Shown: positions 33,259 through 43,800 of the stretch, piece by piece | Position numbering within the stretch: the first letter of the stretch is position 1 | Layout of the letters: every line of letters begins with the position of its first letter | NCBI GenBank assembly: GCA_947628655.1 | Contig: CANRAS010000004.1 | Coordinates: forward strand, 1-64,000 | Origin: an uncultured Clostridia bacterium | GTDB taxonomy: Bacteria; Bacillota; Clostridia; Oscillospirales; Ruminococcaceae | Length of the DNA: 64,000 bases | Reading direction: 5' to 3' | Made by a program: the position numbers and the translations under genes | Notes under the pieces: generated by a model | The model's database searches: none | What the model was told of the DNA's origin: nothing | What the model saw: only the letters and a program-made list of their open reading frames with translations

Positions 33259-36200
33259 ATGTCTGAATATGTCAACGGATTACTAGGTAACCTTATTGAA
33301 CTGTCTTTGGAGGAAAAGCGCATCGCGCTGTCTATTGACGCCGCGCATAAGGAGTATACCGATTACTGCGCCGATTCCGAGGCGGATTTGAACAAGAAAA
33401 TCGAGGAAATAAATAAGAAAATCGAAAAACTCGATTATTATATTGATTACGCGCGTACACACGCTCACGGCGACGACCTTGAGGCGGCGGTTGAACCGTT
33501 CGATACGCCCGACGGTACTTTGGAAAGCATTCGCCAGACGATAAAGCTGGATTCTCACGACGACCCCAACGCCGAAACTCTTTACACGAAAGCAACGGGC
33601 AAAAAGCTGTACTATGAGGCTGAAATCGACCGTACCCGCAAACTTATTGAGGGAAGTAAAGTTCAGGCAAAGCGTCAATACGACAGCGATGTTGCAAAGC
33701 TGAACAGCACGAAAGAGGGGCATTTAGACAAAGTGCGCCGCTATGTGCAGTCGAATGAGTTTTCGGATTATCTGAAAATGCTGGTATACGACAAGTCCGC
33801 GTTTAACAGTCCCGGAACTATTAAACTCAGCGACGACGACCACGTAACTTTGGGTCAGCGCCGCGTAAGGCTTACCGTGCCTATGGACGTGGAACAGGAC
33901 GTTGCGCTGAACTCCAACGGCGAATACAACGCCGCCGCACGAACGATCGGCGCGCCTTATTACGTTTCCACGAAAAAGGGCGGCACGCTGTTTTTGGAGC
34001 ATGACGACAGAAACGGTCAGTATCTGCTGGGCGGCGTTCAGAGATTGCTTTTGAATTTCGTTAAGTATTTCGGCGATAATCTTTCGTATGTGATGTTTTG
34101 CGAACCCGAACATTTCAGCGTTGAAAGTTTGGGTAATATATCCGCACTCGGAAAGGGCATTAATCCGCTGATAACCGTTCCGAAAACGCTCGAAGAGGCG
34201 ACAGACAAGCTCGCTAAATTCACCGCAAAAGCGCAGTCCGCGCCCACGCCGAATATGGTTTCGAGAATACTCGTCCTGCAGGAATTTCCCGAAAAGTATT
34301 CTCCCGATATAGTCCAAAAGGTAGTTGAACTTTGCAAAAACGCGGAGCAGACGGGTTCGCTTATTGTTTTGACGCACGGTTTTTCAACGAATATGAGCCC
34401 CGAAGAATCGGAAATTCGCTCTATGGCGGAAGTTATCCGCAGCAGGAACGGCGGTTTCTGGATCGAACGCCTGCACGAAAGCCTGTTCTGGTACTCCGCG
34501 CCGTCTGATATTTCCGAAGAAGTACGCCAAAAGTATGTGGAACAACGCCGTCAAGAGGCATTAAAGGCAGTTCAGGAGGCGGAGGCAAGCGCTCCCGCGC
34601 CTGCTGAAGTTCCCGCGCCTACACTTGAAAAACCTGTAGAGAAAGCGCCCGAACCCGCGCCCGTAACCACTCCCGCGCCTGCGGTCGAGAAAGCACCCGA
34701 ACAGCCTGTTGCGGTAAGTACTCCCGCGCCCGAAGAACCGAAAGCGCCCGCAATGTTCGATATGGACAGCGAGCCTGATAATTCCGAGCCGAAAGACGAA
34801 CTTGAACTTGACAGTCAGGATATGTCCGATATGTTCGCGTCCGATGAACATCCTGTTGCCGATAATATCAACAGAAAACAGGATTTCGATATGTCCGATA
34901 TGTCCGAAGATTTGATGTCGGCGAATATGGAAGAACCCGCCGAAGAACCTGCGGACGAGCAAGATCTCACGGCAGAAGAAACACCCGCCGATAACGAGGA
35001 AACAGCCGAGGAAGAAACTCCCGAAACTCCCGCCGAAACGGATATGACCGAGCCGACAGAGAATTTCGAGGAAACCGCAGAGGATAATGCCGAGGAAAAG
35101 GACGACCTCGAACACTTAAAGACCGACGAAAACGGCGAACCCATTCCCGCGCATATTCTGTTCAATGTTCCCAGACCCAAGCCCGAACAAAAGGACGTTA
35201 CGATGACAGTCGTGTCGGAACTCAGCGACCAGCTTCCGCCTCCCGAACCCGAACCTGTTATGGAAAATCCGTTTGATTATGTGGATTATCGTCCCACAGA
35301 GAAATTAGACCCCGAACTTACATACAGGATTACAGACCGACCCGCCGCGAAACCTGCGCCCGAACCTGCTCCCGCTCCCGAACCCGAAAAGTCGCGCGCA
35401 ACCATTATGAGCGTTATCGACGCGGGCAGAAGAAAGATAGGCTCGTTTGTCGATAACCGCAAGGAAAGTTTTGCTAGAAGGTCGGAACAATCGGCGACGG
35501 CACAGCCCGCACCCGAACCGCCGATTGAAAATACAACTCCCGCATTTGCGGAAAATAATGCTAATAATTCGTACAATCCGTACAGTTCAAATAGTGCGCC
35601 TGCGCCTGCTGCGTCCGCGCCCGTGGAAGAACCTAAGCCCGAACCCGTTATCGAAACACCGCCCGCAGAGGAAGTATTTGAAAAAGGCAAGCGTATTCTT
35701 CCCGATATTCCGATTGGCAAGAACGTTGACGGCGACCCGATAACGCTTGATATTTCGGGCGGTATCACCTATATCTGCGGAAACCGCAGCGACGAGCGCT
35801 CAACTATCGTTGACCGTGTGATAACGGAAATAATCGCGAAAACACACCCCGATGATGTGGAATTGTGGATGTTCGACTGCGGAGAGGGCGAGTTCACGGA
35901 GTATAACGACAACCCCGACGAGCATATCAAGTACCTTGTACCCGACATCGGCGCGGACACGGCGGCAGATGTTGCGGATATAATCTCCGCGGAAATGGAA
36001 CACCGCGGCGCGAAGTTTGAGGAAAACGGCTACACGAGCCTTGACGACGTACCCGCAGACGTTTATATGCCGCGTATAGTCGTTGCGATAAACGCGTTCC
36101 CGAAGTTCTCTGAAAATATCTTCGGCACTAAGAAGTATTTCGGCAGAAATTACAGTAACCGTCTTGCAAATATTTTCAAGAGAGGTCTGAATTACGGTAT

Positions 36201-37233
36201 ACATTTTGTATTGGTCGGCGATAAATTCTCCGAAAACGGCGAATATCCTGCGTGTCTTGACGGCTGTCCGATTTACAGCGCCGTTGCGGTAAGCGGAAGA
36301 GACCGCCACGCGCATATGATATTCAGCAGAATAAAAATGTACGACAACGAAAAAGAGTCGCTTAAAAACATTCCCGCAGGATGCGCGTTCACAGCGGACG
36401 AGAATAGTGCTGACGGGCTTACGCTCGTGCGCATTTCGGGCGAAAACGCCGTGAATACCCACACCTATAAGAAAGTTTCCGAATATTCCGAGAATGTCGA
36501 GGAATATGTGGATAAATTGCCGTTTATCGGTGACAGAAGAACAGCGAACAAGTTCGACGACCGCCGTTCGTTCCGTGAGGAGCAAATCAAGGCGCGCGAG
36601 GACGACGAGTGTATCCTGTTCCTCGGTGAACCTTGCAGATTTATGGGCGAATATCCCGTTCGGCTGTTCGATGATTTCGGTGAAAATATCCTTACAATCG
36701 CGCCGACGCGCGACAAGAGCAGCGTTGCTCTCGTCATAAGAGCCGCGCTCCGTTCGCTGGAGGAGCAGGGAATAAGAACCGAAATCCTCGCAGGCAGAGG
36801 AAATCCTGTATACAAAGAACTTATCAAGACCGACGACCTTGAGAATGTTTCGGTATTTGAGGGCGCAAGGGCAGAGGATCGCATAAAGGACCTTGCGATG
36901 TCGCTTGACGACGGCGAGCGTTCCGACACTTTCGAGATTATCTTAGGAGGAGATCTGCTGGTAGCGTCGATGAACGCCGATGATATGCTCCCCGTACTGA
37001 AACGCGCGTTAGTCAACGGTCCTAGAATGGGCGTACACTTTATGTTCGTTTCGGGAAGTATTGCTCAAATGGAAGCGGGTTTCTTGTCGCTGTTCAGACA
37101 CAAACTCGTATATTCCTGCCCGTACAGCGAGGCGGAAAAACTTCTGCGCGACCCGAACTGCGATCTGCCCGAAACCGCGTTCAGACTTTCAAATGATTAT
37201 GACGAACTTACGCTTTTGCCGTATATAATGTAG
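33259..37233 (+). CDS. 1324-residue protein with three degenerate FtsK/EssC-like domains
   Basis: I recognise no named family. Residues 1-165 are mostly coiled coil. A first P-loop-like domain spans about 230-415: QYLLGGVQRL where Walker A would be, RILVLQEFP at the Walker B position, then SLIVLTHG. Residues 430-805 are a Pro/Ala/Glu-rich linker with DMSDM repeats. A second domain (815-1065) opens IPIGKNVDGDPITLDISGG and has CGNRSDERST where FtsK has GTTGSGKST, then MFDCGEGEF and RIVVAINAFPKF. A third domain (1110-1324) has IAPTRDKSS. None keeps the Walker A lysine in GKS/T form. There is no signal peptide or membrane helix. AAAGGAG sets ATG 33259. The three-domain plan recalls EssC of type VII secretion, but nothing else of that system is here. 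Confidence 0.75.
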   Translation: MSEYVNGLLGNLIELSLEEKRIALSIDAAHKEYTDYCADSEADLNKKIEEINKKIEKLDYYIDYARTHAHGDDLEAAVEPFDTPDGTLESIRQTIKLDSHDDPNAETLYTKATGKKLYYEAEIDRTRKLIEGSKVQAKRQYDSDVAKLNSTKEGHLDKVRRYVQSNEFSDYLKMLVYDKSAFNSPGTIKLSDDDHVTLGQRRVRLTVPMDVEQDVALNSNGEYNAAARTIGAPYYVSTKKGGTLFLEHDDRNGQYLLGGVQRLLLNFVKYFGDNLSYVMFCEPEHFSVESLGNISALGKGINPLITVPKTLEEATDKLAKFTAKAQSAPTPNMVSRILVLQEFPEKYSPDIVQKVVELCKNAEQTGSLIVLTHGFSTNMSPEESEIRSMAEVIRSRNGGFWIERLHESLFWYSAPSDISEEVRQKYVEQRRQEALKAVQEAEASAPAPAEVPAPTLEKPVEKAPEPAPVTTPAPAVEKAPEQPVAVSTPAPEEPKAPAMFDMDSEPDNSEPKDELELDSQDMSDMFASDEHPVADNINRKQDFDMSDMSEDLMSANMEEPAEEPADEQDLTAEETPADNEETAEEETPETPAETDMTEPTENFEETAEDNAEEKDDLEHLKTDENGEPIPAHILFNVPRPKPEQKDVTMTVVSELSDQLPPPEPEPVMENPFDYVDYRPTEKLDPELTYRITDRPAAKPAPEPAPAPEPEKSRATIMSVIDAGRRKIGSFVDNRKESFARRSEQSATAQPAPEPPIENTTPAFAENNANNSYNPYSSNSAPAPAASAPVEEPKPEPVIETPPAEEVFEKGKRILPDIPIGKNVDGDPITLDISGGITYICGNRSDERSTIVDRVITEIIAKTHPDDVELWMFDCGEGEFTEYNDNPDEHIKYLVPDIGADTAADVADIISAEMEHRGAKFEENGYTSLDDVPADVYMPRIVVAINAFPKFSENIFGTKKYFGRNYSNRLANIFKRGLNYGIHFVLVGDKFSENGEYPACLDGCPIYSAVAVSGRDRHAHMIFSRIKMYDNEKESLKNIPAGCAFTADENSADGLTLVRISGENAVNTHTYKKVSEYSENVEEYVDKLPFIGDRRTANKFDDRRSFREEQIKAREDDECILFLGEPCRFMGEYPVRLFDDFGENILTIAPTRDKSSVALVIRAALRSLEEQGIRTEILAGRGNPVYKELIKTDDLENVSVFEGARAEDRIKDLAMSLDDGERSDTFEIILGGDLLVASMNADDMLPVLKRALVNGPRMGVHFMFVSGSIAQMEAGFLSLFRHKLVYSCPYSEAEKLLRDPNCDLPETAFRLSNDYDELTLLPYIM

Positions 37234-37252
37234 GACCTCGGAGGTGAATGGT

Positions 37253-37603
37253 TTGAGTTTAATTGATGAAGTGAAGGCGTTGGGCGCAAATACCGACGAC
37301 GCGCTTTCAAGATTTATGGGAAACGCCGAACTTTACGAAAGAATGATAAAAAAACTGCCAAAGGTCATTGATGATTCGCCCGTGATGAGTTTCGCGCAGT
37401 CGGGGGATTATGAAACCGCCGCGTCGAACGCTCACGCGCTGAAAGGCGTAACGGGAAATCTGTCGCTTGACCCGCTTTACGCGAATTATACGGCGATAGT
37501 CGATATGTACCGCAGCGGCGAAAATGAAAACGCAACGGCGCTTTTAGCTGAAACGCTAGACGTCCAGCAGAAATTTGTGGATGTTATAAAAAAATATATT
37601 TGA
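37253..37603 (+). CDS. Hpt-domain phosphotransfer protein
   Basis: This 116-residue helical protein has the histidine phosphotransfer motif AHALKGVTGNL, with the phospho-acceptor His61. It lacks any kinase or receiver domain, so it must pass phosphate between proteins. The likely start is TTG 37253, with GGAGGTG 6 bases upstream; a GTG at 37244 overlaps that site, and the ATG at 37248 is out of frame. It lies between the pseudo-FtsK gene and the response regulator, spaced by 19 and 6 bases, so the three form one operon. Confidence 0.88.
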   Translation: MSLIDEVKALGANTDDALSRFMGNAELYERMIKKLPKVIDDSPVMSFAQSGDYETAASNAHALKGVTGNLSLDPLYANYTAIVDMYRSGENENATALLAETLDVQQKFVDVIKKYI

Positions 37604-37609
37604 AGTGGG

Positions 37610-38677
37610 ATGGTTGTTGTGAAGAATTCAATTTTGATAGTAGACGATCAGGAAATCAATCGCGTTATCTTAGCGGAGCTTTTCAAGGACGATTATAATG
37701 TCATTCAGGCGGAAAACGGAGAGCAGGCGTTAAAGATAATAAACAGCGATAATTCGATAATCGCTATTATGCTTGATTTGATTATGCCTGTTATGGACGG
37801 AATGTCCGTGCTGATTGAACTGAACCGCACAGGGAAAATATACCATATTCCCGTGTTTATCATCACGGCGGCGGACAATATGCAGCTTTTGCAAAGCGCA
37901 TACAGTCTTGGCGCGGTAGATGTAATTTCAAAGCCGTTTCGTATGTGCTTTATCAAGTCGCGTATCAGCAACATAATAGAACTTTATCGTCACAGAAACG
38001 AACTTGCCGAAATGGTCAACGAAAACGTTTCTAAAATTACACAGCTTAACGATAAAATGGTTGAAGTGCTGGCAACGCTTATCGAGTTCCGCGATGTCGA
38101 GTCGGGCGAGCATGTTAAGAGAATACGCGCGATTACGCTTTCGCTCCTTACGAGAATATGCGAGATGTATCCCGAATACTATCTTGATAAAATGGCAATC
38201 GACAAGATAGCCCAAGCGTCAATTCTTCACGACGTCGGCAAAATAGCGATCCCCGACAGTATATTGCAAAAGCCCGGTATGCTCACTCCCGAAGAGTTCA
38301 AGATAATGAAACAGCACACGGTCAAGGGCTGTGATATTCTCGCACAAATGCCGTCGGATATTATGGACGAGGAAGTTTATCGTTACAGTTACGATATTTG
38401 CCGTCACCACCACGAACGCTGGGACGGACGCGGTTATCCCGATGGACTGAAAGAGGACGAGATACCCATTTGGGCGCAGGTAGTAGCTGTAGCGGACGTT
38501 TTTGACGCGCTGACTTCACCGAGAGTTTACAAGGCGGCGTTTGATTATGACACGGCAATCGCTATGATAAATGACGGTGACTGCGGACTGTTTAATCCCA
38601 AAGTGCTGAAAGCGTTTAACGAAGTCGTAGGCGACATCATTAAACAGCGTCAAGAGGCGCTGAGTTCCCCTAAATAA
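37610..38677 (+). CDS. Response regulator with HD-GYP phosphodiesterase domain
   Basis: An N-terminal receiver domain (about 5-125) has Asp12/Asp13, phospho-acceptor Asp56, Thr86 and Lys108. After a helical linker comes a complete HD-GYP domain (about 150-345): His207-Asp208, HHE at 267-269 and GRGYPDGL at 273-280. Such proteins hydrolyse cyclic di-GMP when phosphorylated. The metal-site residues are intact, so activity is expected. The start is ATG 37610 or GTG 37619. The Hpt upstream is the obvious phosphate donor; the kinase must be elsewhere. The operon ends at 38682-38707. Confidence 0.93.
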   Translation: MVVVKNSILIVDDQEINRVILAELFKDDYNVIQAENGEQALKIINSDNSIIAIMLDLIMPVMDGMSVLIELNRTGKIYHIPVFIITAADNMQLLQSAYSLGAVDVISKPFRMCFIKSRISNIIELYRHRNELAEMVNENVSKITQLNDKMVEVLATLIEFRDVESGEHVKRIRAITLSLLTRICEMYPEYYLDKMAIDKIAQASILHDVGKIAIPDSILQKPGMLTPEEFKIMKQHTVKGCDILAQMPSDIMDEEVYRYSYDICRHHHERWDGRGYPDGLKEDEIPIWAQVVAVADVFDALTSPRVYKAAFDYDTAIAMINDGDCGLFNPKVLKAFNEVVGDIIKQRQEALSSPK

Positions 38678-38681
38678 ATAA

Positions 38682-38712
38682 AAAAGCGAGGAGAAATCCT
38701 CGCTTTTATTTT
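38682..38712. terminator. Bidirectional terminator shared by two operons
   Basis: AAAAGCGAGGA pairs with TCCTCGCTTTT around GAAA. It serves the HD-GYP operon and, through its A-run, the leftward hisS-addBA operon that ends at 38727. Confidence 0.93.
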
Positions 38713-38726
38713 ATGATGTCTGCGGT

Positions 38727-39590
38727 TTATGCGCCGACAGCAGTTATAGAATATGTGAACGCCTTTTCCTCGCCGCCTTTTAGAATAACGATACCGCGCT
38801 TTTCGGCAAATACCCCCGAACAGTCGTCAAAATCCGCCGAACCGCACCACGGCTCAATACAAAGAAACGGCGCGTCCTTTGCCTGCCAAACGCCAAGACT
38901 TGTGAAATCGGGGAAATCCACGCGCACGCCCTTGCCGTCTTTTCCGAGGAGCATAACAGAGCGGGATTTGAGTTTGTCAAAGTAGCAAACGTCGTTATAG
39001 AACATCTCGTGGTTCAGATGAACAACATTGTCGTTTTTAAGTATTTCACGGCGGTTGTTTTCTTCGTGCAGACCTGTTTCAAGGTTGTAGTTCGGCACGG
39101 CGGCGTCCTCCAATTTTTGAAACTCAAGCCGATAATCCGAAAACTCGCCGTCACAGGCAAACGCGGGGTGAGCGCCGATACAGAACGGCATTTCCGTTTC
39201 GGAATTGTTCGTTACGCGATAAGTGACCGTCACGCCGTCGGTTTTCAGCGTATACCTTACGGTAAACTTGAAATCAAACGGGAACATTTCTTTCGTGTAA
39301 TCATTTTGTTCGAGCGAAAACAGCGCGGACGTTCCCGAAATTAATTCGGGAGTAAGTTCAAGGTCGCGCGCAAAGCCGTGCTTTGTTATCCTGTATTCCT
39401 TGCCGTTTATAAGAGTTTTCCCGTCTTTGAGCGTTCCTATCATCGGAAACAGCAGGGGAGAGGTTTTCCCCCAAAATGCGGGGTCGGCGCGCCACATAAT
39501 TTCCCGCCCGTTTACCGCAAGGCTTTTCAGTTCCGCGCCCTTTGAAACGAGTTTCGCGGAGCAGTTTTCGTTTTTAAGCAATACTTCCAT
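38727..39590 (-). CDS. Aldose 1-epimerase-family protein (LacX-like)
   Basis: The 287-residue protein matches the galactose-mutarotase-like beta-sandwich family: FPMIGTLKDG, KHGFARD with the catalytic-type His, and IGAHPAF with the second His. LacX/YeaD-type members act on sugars or sugar phosphates, and the substrate is unknown. A GGAGG site precedes ATG 39590. It is the last gene of the leftward operon, 14 bases after the beta-propeller gene. Confidence 0.85.
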   Translation of the reverse strand: MEVLLKNENCSAKLVSKGAELKSLAVNGREIMWRADPAFWGKTSPLLFPMIGTLKDGKTLINGKEYRITKHGFARDLELTPELISGTSALFSLEQNDYTKEMFPFDFKFTVRYTLKTDGVTVTYRVTNNSETEMPFCIGAHPAFACDGEFSDYRLEFQKLEDAAVPNYNLETGLHEENNRREILKNDNVVHLNHEMFYNDVCYFDKLKSRSVMLLGKDGKGVRVDFPDFTSLGVWQAKDAPFLCIEPWCGSADFDDCSGVFAEKRGIVILKGGEEKAFTYSITAVGA

Positions 39591-39604
39591 AATATCCTCC
39601 TAGA

Positions 39605-40855
39605 TTAATATTCGGGCGGCTTTTTTTCCTGCCTTTTTTTCGCCCATGTTTTCAGTATCAGCAAAATCATAACGAAAATAGCGATAATCAGCACTATTTT
39701 CATAACGATAACAAATATATTCGTCTTAGTTTCGGAAATAGTCCAGACCTGCCCTTTTGCGTCACGAAAATACATCTTTCCGCTTTCGGAAACGTCGGCT
39801 TTGCCGTTTGTGTAGTCGAGTATCTTGATTATCTCCGACGCGCTCTGCACATCGTCGCTGTCAAGCACACTGTAAAGATACCAGCTGTCGCCGCTGCTGT
39901 CGGAGTGAGGCACGGCAATATACGCGCGGACGCCGTTCCCGACTGTAACAAACGGCGGCGAGGAATTTTTGAGTTCCTCGAATTTCTTCGTGATTTCCAT
40001 ATTCAGCCCGTCCACGACAAAGAACCCGTCCGCCGAACCGACATAGATGTGGTTGTCAATGCCCGTCGGCGCGGTAAGTTCCGCGCCGAGCAAGACCTGC
40101 GACAGCGAACCCTCCTCCGTTTTGCCGTCCTCGTCAAGCCTTAGCTTGCGCAGTTCACCGTTCCTGCACGACATAAACACAGCGTAATCTCCCGCGAAAA
40201 TGCGGGAAATTTCCGCGCCGACGGGATTTTCGATAAATTCGCCGTTTTTTACAGCTACGAGAGTATCTCCCGTCCCGAATACAACCGCGTCCCCAATTTT
40301 CGCGGCGGGAGTGACTGCGTTTTCGGAAGTGTATTCCCAAACCGTTTCAAGGTTTTTTGAAATATCCGCACAGCAGAATTTGAACTTGTCGCCGTCCTTA
40401 AAACCGAAATAAGCGAACGCGTCATCAACCGAAATATCCGTTGTGATTTCGCCGAATTTCCTTGAACAAGCAACATTCATATCCTCCGTATTCACAACGT
40501 AAACGGAGGTTTTTGTCGGCTGAACAAGCGTATTGTTTACGACAGCGCCGCTATATTCCTCGGACACTTTTTCGTCAAACTCAGCGGACGCGACAACGCT
40601 CCCGTCCTCTTCAGAGAGTTTATTCACCTTGTTGAGCGTCGGCAGGAGGACAAATTCCTTGTATGCTATCGGAACGCCTACCGTTTCGCCGATTGACGTG
40701 TGCCAGTCTATGCCGACATATTTTTTGTCATACGGTGTGTGCGCCGAAACCACCGCGTCGCTTTCCGATGCAAACCCCGCAGTTTCGGCAAACGCGGTGA
40801 ATGTTGTAAGCCAAAACACAACCGCAGACGTGATACATAATACAAGTTTTTTCAT
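39605..40855 (-). CDS. Membrane-anchored PQQ-like beta-propeller protein
   Basis: The protein (416 residues) has a cleavable-looking signal peptide (1-24, ending AFA), an extracytoplasmic domain of repeated beta strands of quinoprotein/beta-propeller type (about 45-365) and a C-terminal membrane helix (about 380-402) with a basic tail. It is likely a surface scaffold or sensor; I see no catalytic motif. Its ATG overlaps the addA stop (TAATG), so it is coupled to a DNA-repair gene, an unexpected partner. Confidence 0.75.
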   Translation of the reverse strand: MKKLVLCITSAVVFWLTTFTAFAETAGFASESDAVVSAHTPYDKKYVGIDWHTSIGETVGVPIAYKEFVLLPTLNKVNKLSEEDGSVVASAEFDEKVSEEYSGAVVNNTLVQPTKTSVYVVNTEDMNVACSRKFGEITTDISVDDAFAYFGFKDGDKFKFCCADISKNLETVWEYTSENAVTPAAKIGDAVVFGTGDTLVAVKNGEFIENPVGAEISRIFAGDYAVFMSCRNGELRKLRLDEDGKTEEGSLSQVLLGAELTAPTGIDNHIYVGSADGFFVVDGLNMEITKKFEELKNSSPPFVTVGNGVRAYIAVPHSDSSGDSWYLYSVLDSDDVQSASEIIKILDYTNGKADVSESGKMYFRDAKGQVWTISETKTNIFVIVMKIVLIIAIFVMILLILKTWAKKRQEKKPPEY

Positions 40856-43800
40856 TATACTTTAATTTCCTTATCATCAGTAAGAGCGTATAGGAACATC
40901 TCTTTTACGTTTTTCCCTGTAAGTTTTTTAAGAACCCGCGTATATATTTCCACTTGAAACTTGTAGTTTTCGAGTTCCTTTGAGAGATTTTTTTCCGTAT
41001 CGCTTTTGTAGTCCACAATAACAATTTCCCCGTTTTCGACAAAAAACATATCAATCTGCCCTTGAACGCTGATTATGCCGTCATAATCCTGTCGGACGTC
41101 GCGCCCGTTCAGTTCCGCGTAAAACGAGCGTTCGCGCTGAACGTTCTGCGGTGAGTTTTCATACGCCTTCAGCATTCGCCGTCCGAGTTCGCTTTGGAAG
41201 AACTGCGCTATGTGCTTTGTGTTCACGGTGTTTCTTTCCGTTTCGGTTATCTTGTTCTGCTCTAAAAGTTCCGTAAGAGCAGACTTCACCGCGCTTTCCG
41301 TATCCTCAAAACCCATATCCGCGCGGAGTTTGCCGAGCGGAAAATACTGCAGGCAATGATGATAGGCGTTTCCCGTTTCAACTCCCGACAAAGCCGTGTG
41401 AACCGACAAAAACGAGGGCTTTGTAAGCGCAATCGGCTTTGCGGCGTGCTTGTGGGCAAGCTCCGTTGCGGTGAACTTCGCCTGCTGTTTCGTATCGACT
41501 TCAAAATCATACCGCTGTTTTAGAAGTTCCGCTATCTGTTCTATATCGCTTTGCGGGATTTCTTCGGGTTCGCTGTCGCAAACGTTGTCGGTTATTTCAA
41601 CATTCTCGTCCTTTTCCTTGCCCTCCGACACGTTTACCGCGCTTACTTTACAATCAATATCTTTAAGACAGAACGTCTTTTCATCAGCGTCAATAATCGG
41701 AGCATACTGTAAAAGCGTCTTTAAAACGCACATAAACGGCTGTGTTGTATCGTAAACATTATCGTGCATTTCCTCGTCAATCTGGTCGGAATTAATGAAC
41801 TCGCCGAATTTCTCACTGTTGTCCTTGCTTAAACCCGACACCATAATCAGCTTTTCCTGCGCTCTCGTCATTGCGACATACAACAGCCGAAGTTCGTCGC
41901 CGATTGCGCGTTCGCGGATAAAACGGCTAAGTCCCATATATGCAAGCGTTTTGTATTTGCGCCGTGTTTTAATATCGGTGCGCTTTATCGCCATAAAATG
42001 CTTGTAATTCACGAGATAATTCCCCGAAAAGTCTTTGCCGTTCATATTCTTTTGCAGTTCCGCGAGTATGCAAATCGGCGCCTCAAGCCCTTTACTGCCG
42101 TGAAACGTCATTATTCGCACGGCGTTTGCGGAACTCTCCGTCCGCGAGGTTTCCTCAACGCCGTTTGAGGAGTTCTCCCGCGCGCGTTCCCAAAAGCGCA
42201 GGAAATCACTCAAAGCCCCGCCTCCGCGAGTTTCAAAGTCAACAGCGAGTTTTTGAAGTCTGCGAATGTTTTCCACACGTCCCTCGCTGTCCTCAAAAGC
42301 CGACACAACGGCGATAAGGTCGGTGTCCTCGTAAATCTTGCGGATAAGATTGTCAAGCGAGTTTGAGTTCATAAAACTTCTGAACGCGTGATAGTCGTTA
42401 TAGAACTTTTCGAGTTTCGGCGAGATTTGCCGTTTTACGTCAATCGTTTTCTTGCCGAATTTCGCCGTCTGCGTCATACAGTCGTTTATGCACGAGATAA
42501 ACGAGCGCTTTCTGTAAGTGCTTGAAATTTCTTTCAGTTCATCGGAACTTTTCCCCTCTATTCCGAAAACCCCTAACTTTATCTGCGCCGTTTCTTCGGC
42601 GGTAAAGCGATAAATCGGCGACATCAAGACCTTTAACGCCTCTTCTTTCAGATGCGGATTGTCGATTATCTTCAGATAATTGTACACCAAAAGCACTTCG
42701 TCTGTTTCAAAAAAGTTTGAACTTTTCGACGCGGAAGATAAAATATTCAGTTCCGACAGCGCCCTGCGGTAACAGTCTATCTTAGTTTTCGTACGCAAAA
42801 GTATAATAAAATCCGAATAATCCGCGCGCCTGTAAATAAAGTTTTTGTTTTCGTCCTTGCCGTCCGATATAAGAAAGTTCGGGTCGTCGTGAAGTTCCTT
42901 TATTCTTTTCGCGACAAAGCGGGGCATTGACATATCCTTGTCGTCCTCGTCATCGGAATTTTTTTGATTTAACCCCGACAGCAAATACAGTTCGGAAGAG
43001 TAAAGCTGTTTTCTGTTTTCGGGCGGTTCGGGCAGGGGACAGCCTAAATTCAGTTCGTTGCCGTCGGAATACTCAACACCGCCGTATTTTGGGGTCATCA
43101 GTCCCCTAAAAGCGGCGTTTACCGTTTCGATAACCGCCTTTCTGCTGCGGTAGTTCGTGTTCAGCGGGAGCGGTGTGAACCCGGAACTTTTATCTTCGCA
43201 AAGCTGTGCCATAATATACGGGTCTGCACCGCGAAACGCATAAATGGATTGCTTTACATCGCCGACATAAAACAGCCTGCCCTCGCCCAATAAGCGAAAA
43301 ATCTCCGCTTGAATGTTGTTGGAGTCTTGAAACTCGTCAACGATAATACACGAAAATCTTTCGGACAGCTGTTTGCGAAACTCGTTGTCACCGCCGTTTT
43401 CGCTTAATTTGTTATAGAGTTCTCTTTCGCAGTCCGAAAAATCTATGCATCCCGAATTTCTCTTTTCGTGGTCGTAGTACTCCATAAAAATCTTTAACAG
43501 CCTGAAAAATGTTTTAATAGTGCTTTGAACCGACTTAATCGAATTTTCCTCGCCGTTTAGGTCAAGTTTCATATCAAGTATCTTTGATGTATATTCCGAT
43601 ACTTTTTTTGCAATCTTGTTGAACAGCTTTTTGTATTCAAAATTTTTCCCGCTTTGGGCAAATCTGTCGGGCGGATTTTTTGAGTTTTCCTCAAGATTAT
43701 CGACAAGTTCGCATAACAGCTTGACGGACGGACTTTTCTTGTAATCCTCAAAGTCCGATTTTAGTTTTGCAATTCTGCTTTCGTCAAACGCTATATAATC

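Noticed and set aside
35800-36585. A 261-codon frame antisense to the large pseudo-FtsK gene
   Set aside because: The sense frame has the promoter, ribosome site and domain pattern; the antisense frame has none of these.
33259-37233. Type VII secretion EssC ATPase
   Set aside because: The three-domain layout is similar, but all P-loops are degenerate, there are no membrane helices, and no WXG100, EsaA or EsaB-like genes are nearby.
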